From: Gymnopus androsaceus JB14
Lineage: Eukaryota; Basidiomycota; Agaricomycetes; Agaricales; Omphalotaceae
Length of the DNA stretch: 64,000 bases
NCBI GenBank assembly: GCA_009733575.1
Contig: ML769489.1
Span: 1 to 64,000, forward strand
Reading direction: 5' to 3'
Shown here: positions 34,769-46,400 of the stretch, piece by piece
Layout: each line of letters begins with the position of its first letter
Numbering within the stretch: position 1 is the stretch's first letter
The notes under the pieces: model-generated
Databases searched by the model: none
Told to the model about the DNA's origin: nothing
Seen by the model: only the letters and a program-made list of their open reading frames with translations
Program-made: the position numbers and the translations under genes

Positions 34769-37766
34769 TTACAGCGGGCTTGGCGGAAATGATGAGACTT
34801 CCATATTGACGATTGACGTTCTACAAGTACATGATGTGGAAAAATTCAAACCCATGATGCCATCCAACCAGAAGAACCCTAAATAGAAAATCGTTGCTTG
34901 AGGGGCGTTAGAGGCATAAGCAAACAAGACCTTATCAAGAACGGGAGAAAACATATACATACCCTAATAGCTCTGCCCTTGTATTGAAGCATAGGAACGA
35001 CAAGGACAAATAGACCACATACGATACTAAGAATTAGTAAACATAAGGAAAATTCAGAAATGATCTTTAGATATTCACTTACCCAGCTTCAAGACCCAAC
35101 GTCTGCAATGCGCCATGTTTTGTCGACCATGGTACTTGATAGTATGCGACACTAAATCCTGCGGGTTCCCAATTCGAAGTTAATCGTAAAATGGAACGGA
35201 TATAGTGCGGTGCGCATACCTCCAAGGGTTCTCGCGAGATTCAATATTGCGCTGACTGCGCCCTAAGCATCAAAAGTAAGTAAAAGGATTCCTTCCTTCC
35301 TTCGCTATGAAAAGACTTGACCTGATGCCCAGGAAAGCAATCATTGCAATACGCATCTAATAACCCGTCAGAGTACATCAGTGAACGTTAACACCGCAAA
35401 GAATGAAAAGCTACACCCACAAACCGTCACAGTAATCATCAGATACGAAATATTGCAAAGCACCCATGCAACCACCACAACAGCGATAGAGAAGTGGTTT
35501 TGGAATGCAGCGCCTAGGAGGAGGAATCCAGCCAGGTATATTGGAGTGGAAATGTAACATGCCCTAGTAGAAGGTCCCAACATAAGCTGTTACTGTAAAA
35601 TTGTACAGTATTCAATACTACACGCACCAAAGTCGAGATTCAGCTTCAAAAACCCCATCGTTATGACGAACGCAGTAATACATGATCCAGTCATTGAGAT
35701 ACCTTCCTAATGCTTCTCCAATGAATACGGAAACCTGGACATAAAAAAAACATTAGCGGGTGCTATACGGAGGGTTGAAAGTGGTCCTCTTACAACTGGA
35801 GTAGCGTAAATCGCCGCGACCGTGGTTTGACTGAAGCCAAAGCCGAATGGGGGAGGACTTTGAAGAAAGATAGTATTGGTGATCTGGTTTCAATGGGATT
35901 TGGCGTACAGTTAAGAAAGAAAGTAACCGAGTATTCGATACACCCACAGTGATGCCAATGACGAAACCAAACACCATTGCCTGGTTGGACATAGTTTAGA
36001 TGCATTAAAAAAATCGAGAACCCAAATGATGGTTGACGGACCTCGTATAAATATATCCCCACAAAGTGCGGTCTCCATACGATCCTCAAATGTTCCATGA
36101 TCAACTCTTTCCATTTGGGTGCCTGCGAGGATGTTTTCCAGCCTGGTATGCCGAGGAGAATTGCACATCGGGCCCAAAACCCTTTGGGACCTATTATCTT
36201 ACGAATTCCTTTGCGATCATACATCCTGACAAAGATAGAGAGGCATACGTGAGTTCAAGCATCGTTCAAAATTAAGATACTTTATATACGCACGTTTCCT
36301 CCATCCCAAACATGATCAAAAGTAGCACCAACAAGCCGTAAATGGATCCTATCCCAAACGCCCAACGCCAACTAGCTCTGGCAACGAGGAATCCAAAGAC
36401 AAACGGAGATAAGTGTGGGCCTATAATGAACGCCGTAGCCCAAATCCCAATCTACAAATAGGTGAGCTGGTTCGAAACAGGACAATTGTGCGGATAATTG
36501 ACCATTCGAGCTCGTAGATGAAACGGGTACATATCATTAATGACGAACAGGCCCTATCATCCAATTTCATCCGAATAGATTAGACAAAAACCAAGTTTGA
36601 AAGGCATACGGTAATTTGAGGACCAGTTCTATTGTAACGGTATTGAGTTGAGTCTCCAAAGTAAACATAAACTTGCCTCACCCAAAAAAACCATTGAGAC
36701 CACGCATTGCTTTATCAAAAGCATTAAAAGCATTCCATAACATTACAAGACTTGCGCACCTGCGAGAACTTTTATCGTCGGTGCAAAAGTTATTCCTACG
36801 AGGAATCCTAGGGCCAAGAGCTATAAATTGAGTATCGTCAGTGTCGCGACTCGCAACTGCTGAAAGTAACTGAGTGCACACTTGAGACCAAAACAACACA
36901 GGGAGTCGACCATAACGGTGCATAAGGATCTACAGTTGATTCAGTATTTGCGTGCATAGAACAGCAGTGTGGATACTCACGATTCTACCCATGGTCGATT
37001 CCGATCGGGTCACATTGACATCAAGAAAGGATCAACTTACGCAAAGATTCCACCCCAGCCTTGATCAGATCTGTCGATAAAGTAATCCCTCAACGATGTA
37101 CGGGGAAATGAACTTGCCTTGAAGAAAGACAGCCCAGCTAGAAATGGTGTATAATTAGAACTGCGTTTTTCCAAAAGAAAGCGACATATTTACTTGGAAG
37201 TGAGGTCGTTAATCTCTCCAGTTGTAGTATGAAATTGGACAGACAGCGGAAATACCGATGCAATTGCTGAGCCGCGAACGATTTAAGAAGTATTTGTTGA
37301 TAGAGAGAGGAAAATTACCTATTCCGAAGTCGAAAGTTGGAAGGGTGGCAGCCAAGGACATGATCATCAAATGCCAGGCTTTCTTGCGACTACTCCACTA
37401 TAAGTCGAGTTATTAGCCATCTAGGTAGAACTTGATCAAGGCTACAAAAACCAACTGCCCACATTCTGGGGATCCAAAGGATCATCGGTAGGTTGAGGCC
37501 ACAAAATTGTGGATCCATCTTCCGTCAGTTTAAGTCGAGAGGTGAAAACCTCTCCGAACTCAACCCGAGCTTGTCTAAAAGCAACTAGAGGTGAGGGAAA
37601 TAAGTGGCAGCAGATGATTCAGCACATACGCTGGGTCCAGAATCAAACGTCCTGCTTCCCTCTCATGGAAAGTAGCTGCATCTTCGTTAGCATACTCAAA
37701 ATCTTTCTCCGAGCCCACAAACGCCTCGATATGCGAGATGGTACCCTTCATGTCTACTTCTGCCAT
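34769..37766 (-). CDS. Major facilitator superfamily transporter, many introns
   Basis: The likely start is the ATG at 37764-37766 (MAEVDMKGTISHIEAF) or the next Met at 37751. Small exons encode the usual fungal N-terminus (DPA..FGEVFTSRLKLTEDG, ILWPQPTDDPLDPQN), helix 1 (KKAWHLMIMSLAATLPTFDF), then AIASVFPLSVQFHTTTGEI, the loop motif HRYGRLPVLFWSQ equivalent to the family's GxxxDRxGR(R/K) signature, a cytoplasmic linker (WKELIMEHLRIVWRPHFVGI), and late helices (AGFLLLGAAFQNHFSIAVVV, VAYYQVPWSTKHGALQTLG, CGLFVLVVPMLQYKGRAIR). About a dozen introns of ~50 nt make individual splice sites uncertain; the 3' end lies at 34769 or near 34960. It probably acts in the plasma membrane as a proton-coupled transporter; substrate unknown. 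No frameshift was proven. Confidence 0.75.
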
Positions 37767-38166
37767 CCCTTCTTTCGCGTTTGGAGAGATTTCGCAGACG
37801 GGATCCATGAAGATGAACGTTGCGTGAAAGATAGCCACTCTTTAGGTTTTACGACTTCAATGAATTCTGTACAATTCATTCACGATGCATGTGAGTAAAA
37901 GACTATGTATACTTCAAGTACTTCAACCCCAGGATCATGAGAAGCAGAGAAGATATCTAAGACTATGTGACTATGTCCTCCCGCATAGATGTTTCTCATC
38001 GGAATCTATGGTGTGGAAAATTGCCAAGCGGGATGGTTCATTGAGTCGGGATCTGCTCGACGAAGATGACTTCAAGGAAGAAGAAAGAGCTGAATTTTTT
38101 GATCGGATCGGATCTCGGGCCGTCGGTAACGTTTCTCAGCTTCCTATTACGGACTGTAGTGATAGC
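37767..38166. other. Spacer between the MFS start and ferric reductase copy A end
   Basis: No gene recognised. The homologous duplicated block begins near 38160 (CTCATGCATACCCAAAAGAC), which matches 43123 onward. Confidence 0.45.
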
Positions 38167-41100
38167 TCATGCATACCCAAAAGACTCTACATGCAAAGTA
38201 ACACTTGCCCCGCCACGCAAAACTACTGAAGGCCCGGACACGGGAAACCTGAGTCCTTTTCTAACAGCGCTGGCAGATGGAATGCGATCCACAGACTGCG
38301 TACGTTGAGCAAGAAGAAAAATCATCTCAAAGCAACCAGACTTACCGGTCACCCACATTGACCCACCTCTTGTCTTTTCAGCTTCCTCAGCAAGGAGCTT
38401 AGCCAATATCGGTCTTCCCTGTGACACCTTCACTGATGAAAGATGAATGAGCCTGAGCACTGATGAGGAAGGTATCCCGACTCCCTTCTCGGAAATAGGT
38501 GTCTGTGCGGGTCGATTCGGCAGTGGCATTCCCGGATTCCTCAGCATAGTCGTAAGACCTAAGGTCTAAGGAGTCTGAGGATTGGGAAGACTCAGTGACG
38601 AATATACGGATGTCGATCTTCAAAAAATCAGGAGCTTGAGTGAGAGCTTGAGCTAGCACGTCAGATATCCACTTGATATGCTCTACTCGGATTTATCCAT
38701 TAACATTGACCGAGTAAGTACCAAGGTCAAGCAGAGCGCTTACCGGAGTCACGTATGCACCAGATGAAAGTCACTCGTTGGCAGATACTTTGTCCTTTGC
38801 GGGCACCTCTAGAAGTGAGTGCAGTAAGGGCTTTGTCACCAAAAAATTTCCGGGACCTACTCAATCGTAGCAAGCAATAGCGGAAGCGTATATGAGACTC
38901 CAGTGCCACCTTGGAGGTAATCATTTGTCAATTTATGCGAGCACATAGGGCCTACAAAAGCACTTACCAGCAATAAACACACTCGTGTCATATGAGCTCG
39001 AGTCGTGACTATGTCCGTACGGGCCATCGATATAAACCTTGAATGTACCCTTCCGTGCCGCAATGTGAGAGAGGCGCTTCGTGAACCCCTCCCTAACATT
39101 GATTAAGAAAACCACCTCCTTCCAGTGCGACTGGAGAGACGAGCTGGGTACGTCAACATTGTTCTTGGAAGAGCAAGTCGATACAGCAGAAGACGAAAGT
39201 TCTTCTGGGCTTGTCAACATCTGGGAGTCGTAGCTGGCGATCGTGAACGGGTGAGCTTCGAATGGAAGCGTAGATACACTTGGTGTGATGAGATAAACAG
39301 CTTGGCCTGGAGACCACTTGAAGTGTTGCGGCCTTTTGAGAGTTAGGCGCACCAATTTGGGAGTGAGGAGCTCGGTAGTGGCGTCAAGCGTTCCATTTCC
39401 AGAAAATGAGTGATTGAGCAGAATCACCCGGACGAAACGAATGGCTCTTTCTACACCCCACACGACGAATGAAGGCCAGACGTAGGTTTGGAAGCTAAAA
39501 GGTTGTTAGCAATCAATCATGGCTGATGAATACAGTGGTTGCAGTGCTTACGAAAACTTCTTGACATGATAGTAAGCTCCAACGAGAAATAACCTAGAAG
39601 TAAACGGTCAGTTATTACGGCTATCTAAGCAAATGGAAGTCAAACCGTACAGAACTAAAGCCAGATGGCTATAGAAGAAGAATTCATACGCCCGAGATCG
39701 CACAGGCTTGATAGAGATTATGCACAACAATGATAGACAAGATGTGGCTAAAAGTCCCCAGATTAACCATGGCTGACTGAGGTCCTTCGAAAGCCTTCAT
39801 AGACATGAGGTTAGATGTGGCAGCCCTCAGATCAAGTACTTACCCTAATTGTATCTAAATGATTGTCGACTTAGTCAATACCCTAGCATCGCTTGATACC
39901 CTCGAATTCTTGAAAAACTCACTCTCGATCCTGCATGAACCCAGGACAATACGAAAACCACCCGTGCAGACATGCGGTGGAGATAGTTCAACTAGGATTT
40001 GATTTAGCATACTGATCGAGATATACTTGAGACTTACTTTTTCATAGGAAACGCCTGTTATCCCTGTTAAGTTGACGGTTATTATGTCCTGATTCCACAG
40101 AAAAAGCTGGAAACATACAAGATATTACATTATTTTTTGTCCCGAGAGCCGTGATCAAAGGCAATTGACTAGCAGCCAGAACCCCAGTACGATTGCTCCA
40201 ATACGCCACATCGAACTTGGTACCAGAAACATCCGTAGCTATGAAAAGAGTAAGAAAGAGTGCCAGAATAAGAGGAGGAAGAAACCTATACTTACTGTTG
40301 ATGAACGCCCATACAAAAAGTGCAGCCATATACATGGAAGTGAGTACGACTTCTGCCAGGTTGATAGAAAAAGACCCAAAGTCAAGCGTGAAGCGAAAGG
40401 CCGTTATTCGGTACATGTTTACCAGCACCAACGGGATGTTTCGAAGGTTGAGTGCTCTGTTAGTAGACTGGCTACTGAATCCTTTTTCCGAGTCCTGGGA
40501 GAGATCGAAGTTGCGGCGTCTGAATACCTTCGAAGAGACAAAGGCCAGGAAGCGAAATACAGCGATGAGCCCTATCATACACGCCAAGAAGAACCACACT
40601 TCATGAGGGTATTCATTGGCCCGTTGAACCCGTATCGCTTTGTCTGGATTTGACGACGCATGGGCCCGAGTGAGCATGGCCGAGGGTGATGAGGGAGCTA
40701 CGGTCATGAGTGAAAGACAAAACGACCAGGGTACGGGGAATACTACTCGTTCTAGCTCCCCTGTTATAAGTAAATAAGGTATTACCGTTTATGCAAACGT
40801 ATGACATACCGTAGTGGTACTCGCGAGATGAGGTGAGATTGAGTACCTTTCACTTTCGCCCCCGAAGGCTAGGATCTGATAAACAACCAAGACAAATCCA
40901 AAAAGGTAAGTGCAAGACAGATAAGGATTTGCAAGGATAGTGCATAATGCAATTGACCGACTGCGACTGCATGCGTTCAGGTAATATCGTTCATGGATCT
41001 GCCAGTACCCATTTCGGGGCCATGAAGATCAAGAGGTGCACAGACCTCGGAAAGATCATGCATCTTACCTTGGAGGTTCGGAGTCGAATTTAATCATCGT

Positions 41101-41470
41101 TATCGGTACGTACACCTTGATGCTTCGAGCTCAGAAGCTCAGAAAAGAAAGGAGGAAGATTTTATTACACAGGAATAACCTTTCCAAAGGAAAATCAGAT
41201 TTGGAGCGCATTCTCGATCTCCATACAACACTGTATACCATTCGATTATCGTGTACTAGTCCACTGTCTGTCCGCGCTTTGGAGAGGGAAAAACAGAATT
41301 GGAAGGTAATCTTCTCGATCTCCATGCAACATCGTACGATTATCGTGTACTGGCACAGTGTCTGTTCGCAGAGAAGGAGAATCAGAATTGATCGAAGGGT
41401 AATCTTATCAGTCCACCTTACCAGTCGATTACCGCACACTTGTGTCCATGCTGAGTGGTGACACTTCGGC
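38160..41470. repeat. Segmental duplication unit A (ferric reductase plus upstream DNA)
   Basis: This is homologous to about 43120-46400, offset by ~4.96 kb, in direct orientation. The match covers the whole ferric reductase and continues upstream (GACCAGGGTACG, TTATAAGTAAATAAG, GCAAACGTATGACATACCGT) to at least 41280. Unit A additionally has an internal ~120-bp tandem repeat (about 41170-41280 and 41281-41405). Confidence 0.8.
38167..40707 (-). CDS. Ferric reductase-like transmembrane oxidoreductase, copy A
   Basis: Start ATG 40705-40707 (MTVAPSSPSAMLTRAH). An N-terminal helix (VWFFLACMIGLIAVFRFLAF) precedes the heme-binding bundle; NYLHRMSAR with WVHAG supplies one histidine pair and SHLAL the start of the other. 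LPFEAHPFTIAS is the FAD-binding HPxT-type motif. GPYGHS, then VFIAG|GTGVSYTLPLLL across an intron, form the NADPH site. Family knowledge: plasma-membrane FRE proteins pass NADPH electrons through FAD and two hemes to external Fe(III) or Cu(II). The end is damaged relative to copy B: ISNA.. codons are shifted by one extra base near 38275 (TGGCAGATGG versus TGGCAATGG), so translation would stop at 38261-38263 instead of reaching ESFGYA at 38167, losing ~26 residues. Confidence 0.85.
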
Positions 41471-41679
41471 GTGGAAGATTGCCAAGCGAGACACATTTGC
41501 GATGCGACTAGTTCGTTCAATATCAATTATACTGTTCAAGTTTTTTTGAAAGAGTTGAAATTTGATCCGAATGGATTTTGTTTGGGCTGCTTTTAACAAT
41601 ATCGATTCTCCTACATACTTCAATAATCATCTAGTTACAGAGACTATCGCTTTTATAAGAGCATGGAAGTATCTATTCA
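40708..41679. other. Upstream region of ferric reductase A; no recognised gene
   Basis: This is the duplicated promoter-side DNA shared with 45672-46400, followed by unique sequence. Conservation between the duplicates here (TTATAAGTAAATAAG and TTTA(T/C)GCAAACGTATGACATACCG) may include regulatory sites, but recent duplication alone also explains it. Confidence 0.45.
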
Positions 41680-42835
41680 TGCTACCTTGATAACAACCTT
41701 TACTACATGAGCTTGAGACTGCAGGTACTTGTATGCCTGCAGCGTTTCCTCGAAGGAAAAAACACCCTGTCGATAACAGGTCGGGTCACTTCAGGGTGTA
41801 AAGCGAGCAGTCGGTTCATGTCTTTGAATCTATAATATGTATGCACAAAATGAGATTCGGAGAACCAGGTGAAGATTGGTGAAAAAATGATGGAGGAGAG
41901 GACGTAAAGGGAGACGAAAACAAAACTCACTGAGCGACGGATCCGATCTGGATGCCACGAATATAGCAAGCTTTCCCGATTTTACAAGCTCTTAGATATC
42001 CGTTACCTTCATTCGCGTAACAGGGCACAGCAGCCGATGTTGCTTGCCACCAAGCTTGGTGCTCAGTATGTGATCAACTATAAGAAAACGCTCGAGTGGC
42101 AAGAAAAGCTTCTTCAGATTACTGGTGGAAGAAGAGTGGATCATATTCTCGATGTATGTTCTTTTTTCTACCATAATCTAATTTGCAATGTGGAGGAAAG
42201 ACAACTAACTTACTGTAATTGTTAGGTGGTAGGCGCGGTCGACCAAACCGTGAAAGCGATTTGTATCGGTGGATGGATCCATACAATCGGCGTCCTTGGT
42301 GTTCGCAATGTAAGGATTTTACCCCACTTTTTAGCTTCTCGTCGACGAAGAGGTAACAATGACCTTCGCCCCTGAAGCGAGAGCAAATTGAAGGCCATAG
42401 CTAGAAGATGGGTTGGTTCAATGAAACCAGTGTAATTAGATCGACGATACGCACACTGAAACGCCACCTGTACCAAGGATAAGAACGGTATCACCGCTCT
42501 TGATCGGGACAGGACCCACACATGTATGTATGGAGTCAGTGCAGCACAACTAACGAACGATAAGCGCTTTTTCAGTGATGTGTCACGGCAAAGTTGAAGT
42601 CATAGCCGGTGTAACATCAGTTAGTCTGACGTAATTACCTCCAACGAAACTGCATGAATCTTAACAAGGACTTCATGAGATTTAAGAGGCGGAAGCGTTG
42701 ACTCTCTGAAAGAGAGGTTGGCAAGAGAACCAAACTGGGAAATCCTTGTTCAATGGCGCATTGTTCAAAGAAACTTCATTAGACTTACTCCTGTCCAGAA
42801 ATATTCCTTGGTAGTAGTCGGAAGAGCCATGATTA
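41680..42835 (-). pseudogene. Zinc-type (MDR) alcohol dehydrogenase pseudogene with an internal inversion and a deletion
   Basis: On the minus strand the N-terminus is near 42831 (MALPTTTKEYFWTG, then SLANLSFRESTLPPLKSHEV) and the middle near 42540-42340 (GPVPIKSGDTVLILGTGGVS, FALASGAKVIVTSSS). The piece that should follow (KLGAQYVINYKKTLEWQEKL, TGGRRVDHILD|VVGAVDQTV, IGGWIHTIGVLGV) lies on the plus strand at 42037-42310. The C-terminus (TRPVIDRVF, SFEETLQAYKYLQSQAHVV) is again minus, about 41969-41690. So ~0.3 kb, including its intron, is inverted inside the gene. Most of the catalytic domain between SHEVLVKIHAVSLE and the Rossmann fold is missing and small frame changes occur, for example VFFPS.. 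where VFSFEE is expected. Not functional. Confidence 0.8.
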
Positions 42836-43119
42836 TGGGCAAAGAAAAAAAAAAAAGAGATTATTTTATACTACAGTGACGGCGGAAAGATAGACCTGAG
42901 TAAGTTCATTATCCAGGCTTACTGAGAAGGCTGACTGAGCATTGCGGATGAGTAAGTTCAACGCAATTTCAAGACCGCGACTCGAACATCTGTTCGAAAT
43001 AGGTTGAGGTGTGTGATACTTACCAATACCGAGAAGCATCTGGTTTCCAACGCTCAGAACGTTTAACTTCCGAATCATAATGCAGTATTATGGTCTGTAG
43101 ACCATATCGTAGTAATACA
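42836..43119. other. Spacer between the ADH pseudogene and duplication unit B
   Basis: An A-rich tract lies at 42841-42856. No gene seen. The junction with unit B is near 43120. Confidence 0.4.
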
Positions 43120-46100
43120 GCTCATGCATACCCAAAAGACTCTACATGCAAAGTAACACTTGCCCCGCCACGCAAAACCACTGAAGGCCCGGACACGGGA
43201 AACCTGAGTCCTTTTCTAACAGCGTTGGCAATGGAATGCGATCCGCAAACTAAGCACGTTGAGCAAGGAGGGAAACAAACATATCTCAAATTAATAAAAC
43301 TCACCGGTCACCCACATTGACCCACCGCTTGTCTCCTCGGCTTCCTCAGCAAGGAGCTTGGCCAATATCGGTCTTCCCTGTGACACCTTCACCGATGGAA
43401 GATGAGTGAGCTTGAGCATTGATACGGAGTCTGAGGAAGGTATCCCGACACCCTTCTCGGAAATAGGTGTCTGTGCGGGGGTTGATTCGGCACTGGCACT
43501 CCCAGAATCCTCAGCATAATCGTAGGTCCTAAGGTCTAAGGATTCTGAGGATCGGGAAGACCCACTGACGAATATACGGATGTCGATCTTCAAAGAATCA
43601 GGGGCTTGAGTGAGAGCTTGAACTAGCATGTCAGATATCCACTTGATGTGCTCTACTCGCATTTATCCATTAACATTGACCAAGTCAGCTCAAGCAAAGC
43701 GCTTACCGGAGTCACGTATGCACCAGATGAAAGTCGCTCGCTGGCAGATACTTTGGCCCTTACGGACGCATCTAGAAGAGAGTGTTGTAAGGACTTTGTT
43801 ACCAACAAATTTCCAGGACGTACTCAATCGTATCGAGCAATAGTGGAAGCGTATATGAGACACCAGTGCCACCTTTAAGGTAATTGTCAATTTATATGAG
43901 TACATGGGACCTACAAAAGCACTCACCAGCAATAAAAACGCTCGTGTTATATGAGCTCGAGTCGTGACTATGTCCGTAGGGACCATCCACATAAACCTTG
44001 AACGTACCCTTCCGAGCCGCAATCTGGGAGAGGCGTTTCGTGAACCCCTCTTTAACATTGATTAAGAAAACAATCTCCTTTCCAGTGCGACTGGGGAGAC
44101 GAGCTGGATACGTTAACATTGTTCTTGGAAGAGTCAGTCGATTCAGCAGAAGACGAAAGCTCTTCGCGGCTTGCCAACATCTGTGAATCGTAGCTGGCGA
44201 TCGTGAACGGGTGGGCTTCGAATGGCAATGTAGATACGCTTGGTGTGATGAGATAAGCGACTTGACCTGGAGACCACTTGAAGTGTTGTGGCCTTTTGAG
44301 AGTCAGGCGCACTAATTTGGGAGTGAGGAGCTCGGTAGTAGCATCAAGCGTTCCCTTTCCAGAAAACGAGTGATTTAACAGAATCAATCGGACGACACGA
44401 ATGGCTCGGTCTACACCCCACACGACGAATGAAGGCCATACGTAGGTTTGGAAGCTAAAAGGTTGTTAGCAATCAATCATCAACTGAATAAAGTGTAATG
44501 GTACTCACGAAAACTCTTTGGTATGAAAATAAGCTCCAACGAGAAATAACCTATGAGTAAATGTCAGTTATGACGGCTACTTAAGCTAGCGGAAATCAAA
44601 CCGTACAGAACTAAAGCCAGATGGCTATAGAAGAAGAATTCGTACGCCCGAGCTCGCACAGGTCTGACAGAGATTATGTTCAATAATGAAAAACAAGAAA
44701 CGGCTAAAAGTCCCGAGGTTAACCATGCTTGACCGAGGTCTTTCGAAAGCCTTCATGGACATGAGTTCAGACTGTGGCAGCGCCCAATGAAAAACGTACC
44801 CCGATTGTATCTACAATGATTGTCGACTTGGTCAATACGCCTGCATCGTTTGATACGTTCTAAAAAAACTTACTTTCGATCCTGCGTGAACCCAAGCCAA
44901 TACGAAAACCACCCGTGCGGACATGCGGTGGAGATGGTTCAACTAGAATTTGGTTTGGTTAGTTTGCATAATCATTGAATACATATACTTGGGACTTGCT
45001 TTTTCAAAGGAAACACCTGTTATCCCTGTCAAGTGGACGATTATCAGATCCTGATTCCAAATTCAAAAGCTGGCAGCATACAAGATATTGCATTATTTTT
45101 TGTCCCAAGAACCGTGATCAAGGGCAATTGACTAGCAACCAGAGCCCCAGCACGATTACTCCAGTACGTCTCATCGAACTTGGTACCAGAAAGATCCGTA
45201 GCTATGAAAAGAGTAAGAAAGAGCCTCAGAATAAGAGGAGGAAGAGACCGATAACTTACTGTTGATGAACGCCCATACAAAGAGTGCAGCGATATACATC
45301 AAAGTGAGTACGACCTCTGCCAGGTTGATGGTAAAAGACCCAAAGTCGAACGTGAAACGAAAGGCCGCTATCCGGTACAAGTTTACCAGCGCCAACGGGA
45401 TGTTTCGAAAGTTGAGTGCTCTGTTAGTAGACTGGCTACTACATCCCTTTTCCGAGTCCCGGGAGGGATGAATGTTGTAGCGTCTGAATACCTTCGAAGA
45501 GGCAAAGGCCAGGAAGCGGAATACAGCGATGAGCCCTATCATACACGCCAAGAAGAACCACACTTCATGAGGATATTCATTGGTCCGTTGAATCCGTATG
45601 GCCTTGTCTGGACTTGGCGGGCCATGGGCTTGAGGGTTCATGGCTAAGGATGGTGAGGGAGGTACCGTCATAAGCCACTATATATATGCTTCTGGAGGGA
45701 AGAGAGATAAAACGACCAGGGTACGTGGTCGAATTTGAATGCTACTCGTTATAACTCTGCTGTTATAAGTAAATAAGCTATTCTCGTTTACGCAAACGTA
45801 TGACATACCGTAGTAGTACTAGCGAGATGAGATTGAGCAGTATGCCATTTCCCGAATTGATTTGCACCGAAGTGCATATGCAAGATCGGATAAACAACCA
45901 AGAGAATAACGGTGAAATCTCAAAAGGTAAGGAAGGCCAAGACAGATAAGGAATTGCAAGAACCGAGCACAATGCACCGACTGAATGCGTTTAGGTAGAA
46001 TGTCCAATATCGTTTATGGATCCGTCTGTTCCCTTTTCGGAGCCATGACGAAACACTAATTAAATGCACAAACGTCGGAAAGATTCATGCATTTTATGCT

Positions 46101-46400
46101 GAAGGTTTGGAGTCGATGGCAAATCCCTTTAATCATTGAACAGTATCGTTCTCAGTACGTACACCTCGATGCTTTCGACCTCGGAACTATATCAAGTTCA
46201 GGGATAACCTTTGGAAAAAGAAAATCAGAATTTGAGGGTAATCTTCTCGATCTCAAAGCAACGCCGTACCATTCGATTATCGTATACTGGTCCAGTGTCG
46301 GTCCGAGCTTGAAGGTGGCGACCGAAGCGTTGACAAATAATAATAATGAGATGAGCAGTGTGCACAGTGCTTCTCCAGTCGAGATCTTCGAGATGCATCT
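43120..46400. repeat. Segmental duplication unit B (ferric reductase plus upstream DNA)
   Basis: Counterpart of 38160-41470. Exon and intron lengths are largely conserved. Differences are mostly substitutions with scattered 1-10-bp indels in introns and spacers. The right edge fades between 46312 and 46400. Confidence 0.8.
43122..45671 (-). CDS. Ferric reductase-like transmembrane oxidoreductase, copy B (intact-looking)
   Basis: Start ATG 45669-45671 (MTVPPSPSLAMNPQAHG), end TGA at 43122-43124 after HVESFGYA. Same order as copy A: helix VWFFLACMIGLIAVFRFLAF; heme bundle; FAD motif LPFEAHPFTIAS; GPYGHS; a variable acidic/Ser loop (SSRSSESLDLRTYDYAEDSG); terminal NADPH part GGSMWVT|VCGSHSIANAVRKGLRF. 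The last intron (about 43256-43304 region) uses GTGAGT and keeps frame, unlike in copy A. Substitutions relative to copy A are concentrated in the N-terminal tail and the Ser-rich loop, which suggests selection has kept the enzyme core (inference). Expected role: plasma-membrane metal reduction for iron or copper uptake. Confidence 0.87.

Noticed and set aside
35790..36224. Separate genes within 34.8-37.8 kb on the minus strand
   Set aside because: The individual open frames are exons plus introns of one MFS transporter; their MFS motifs occur in the correct order.
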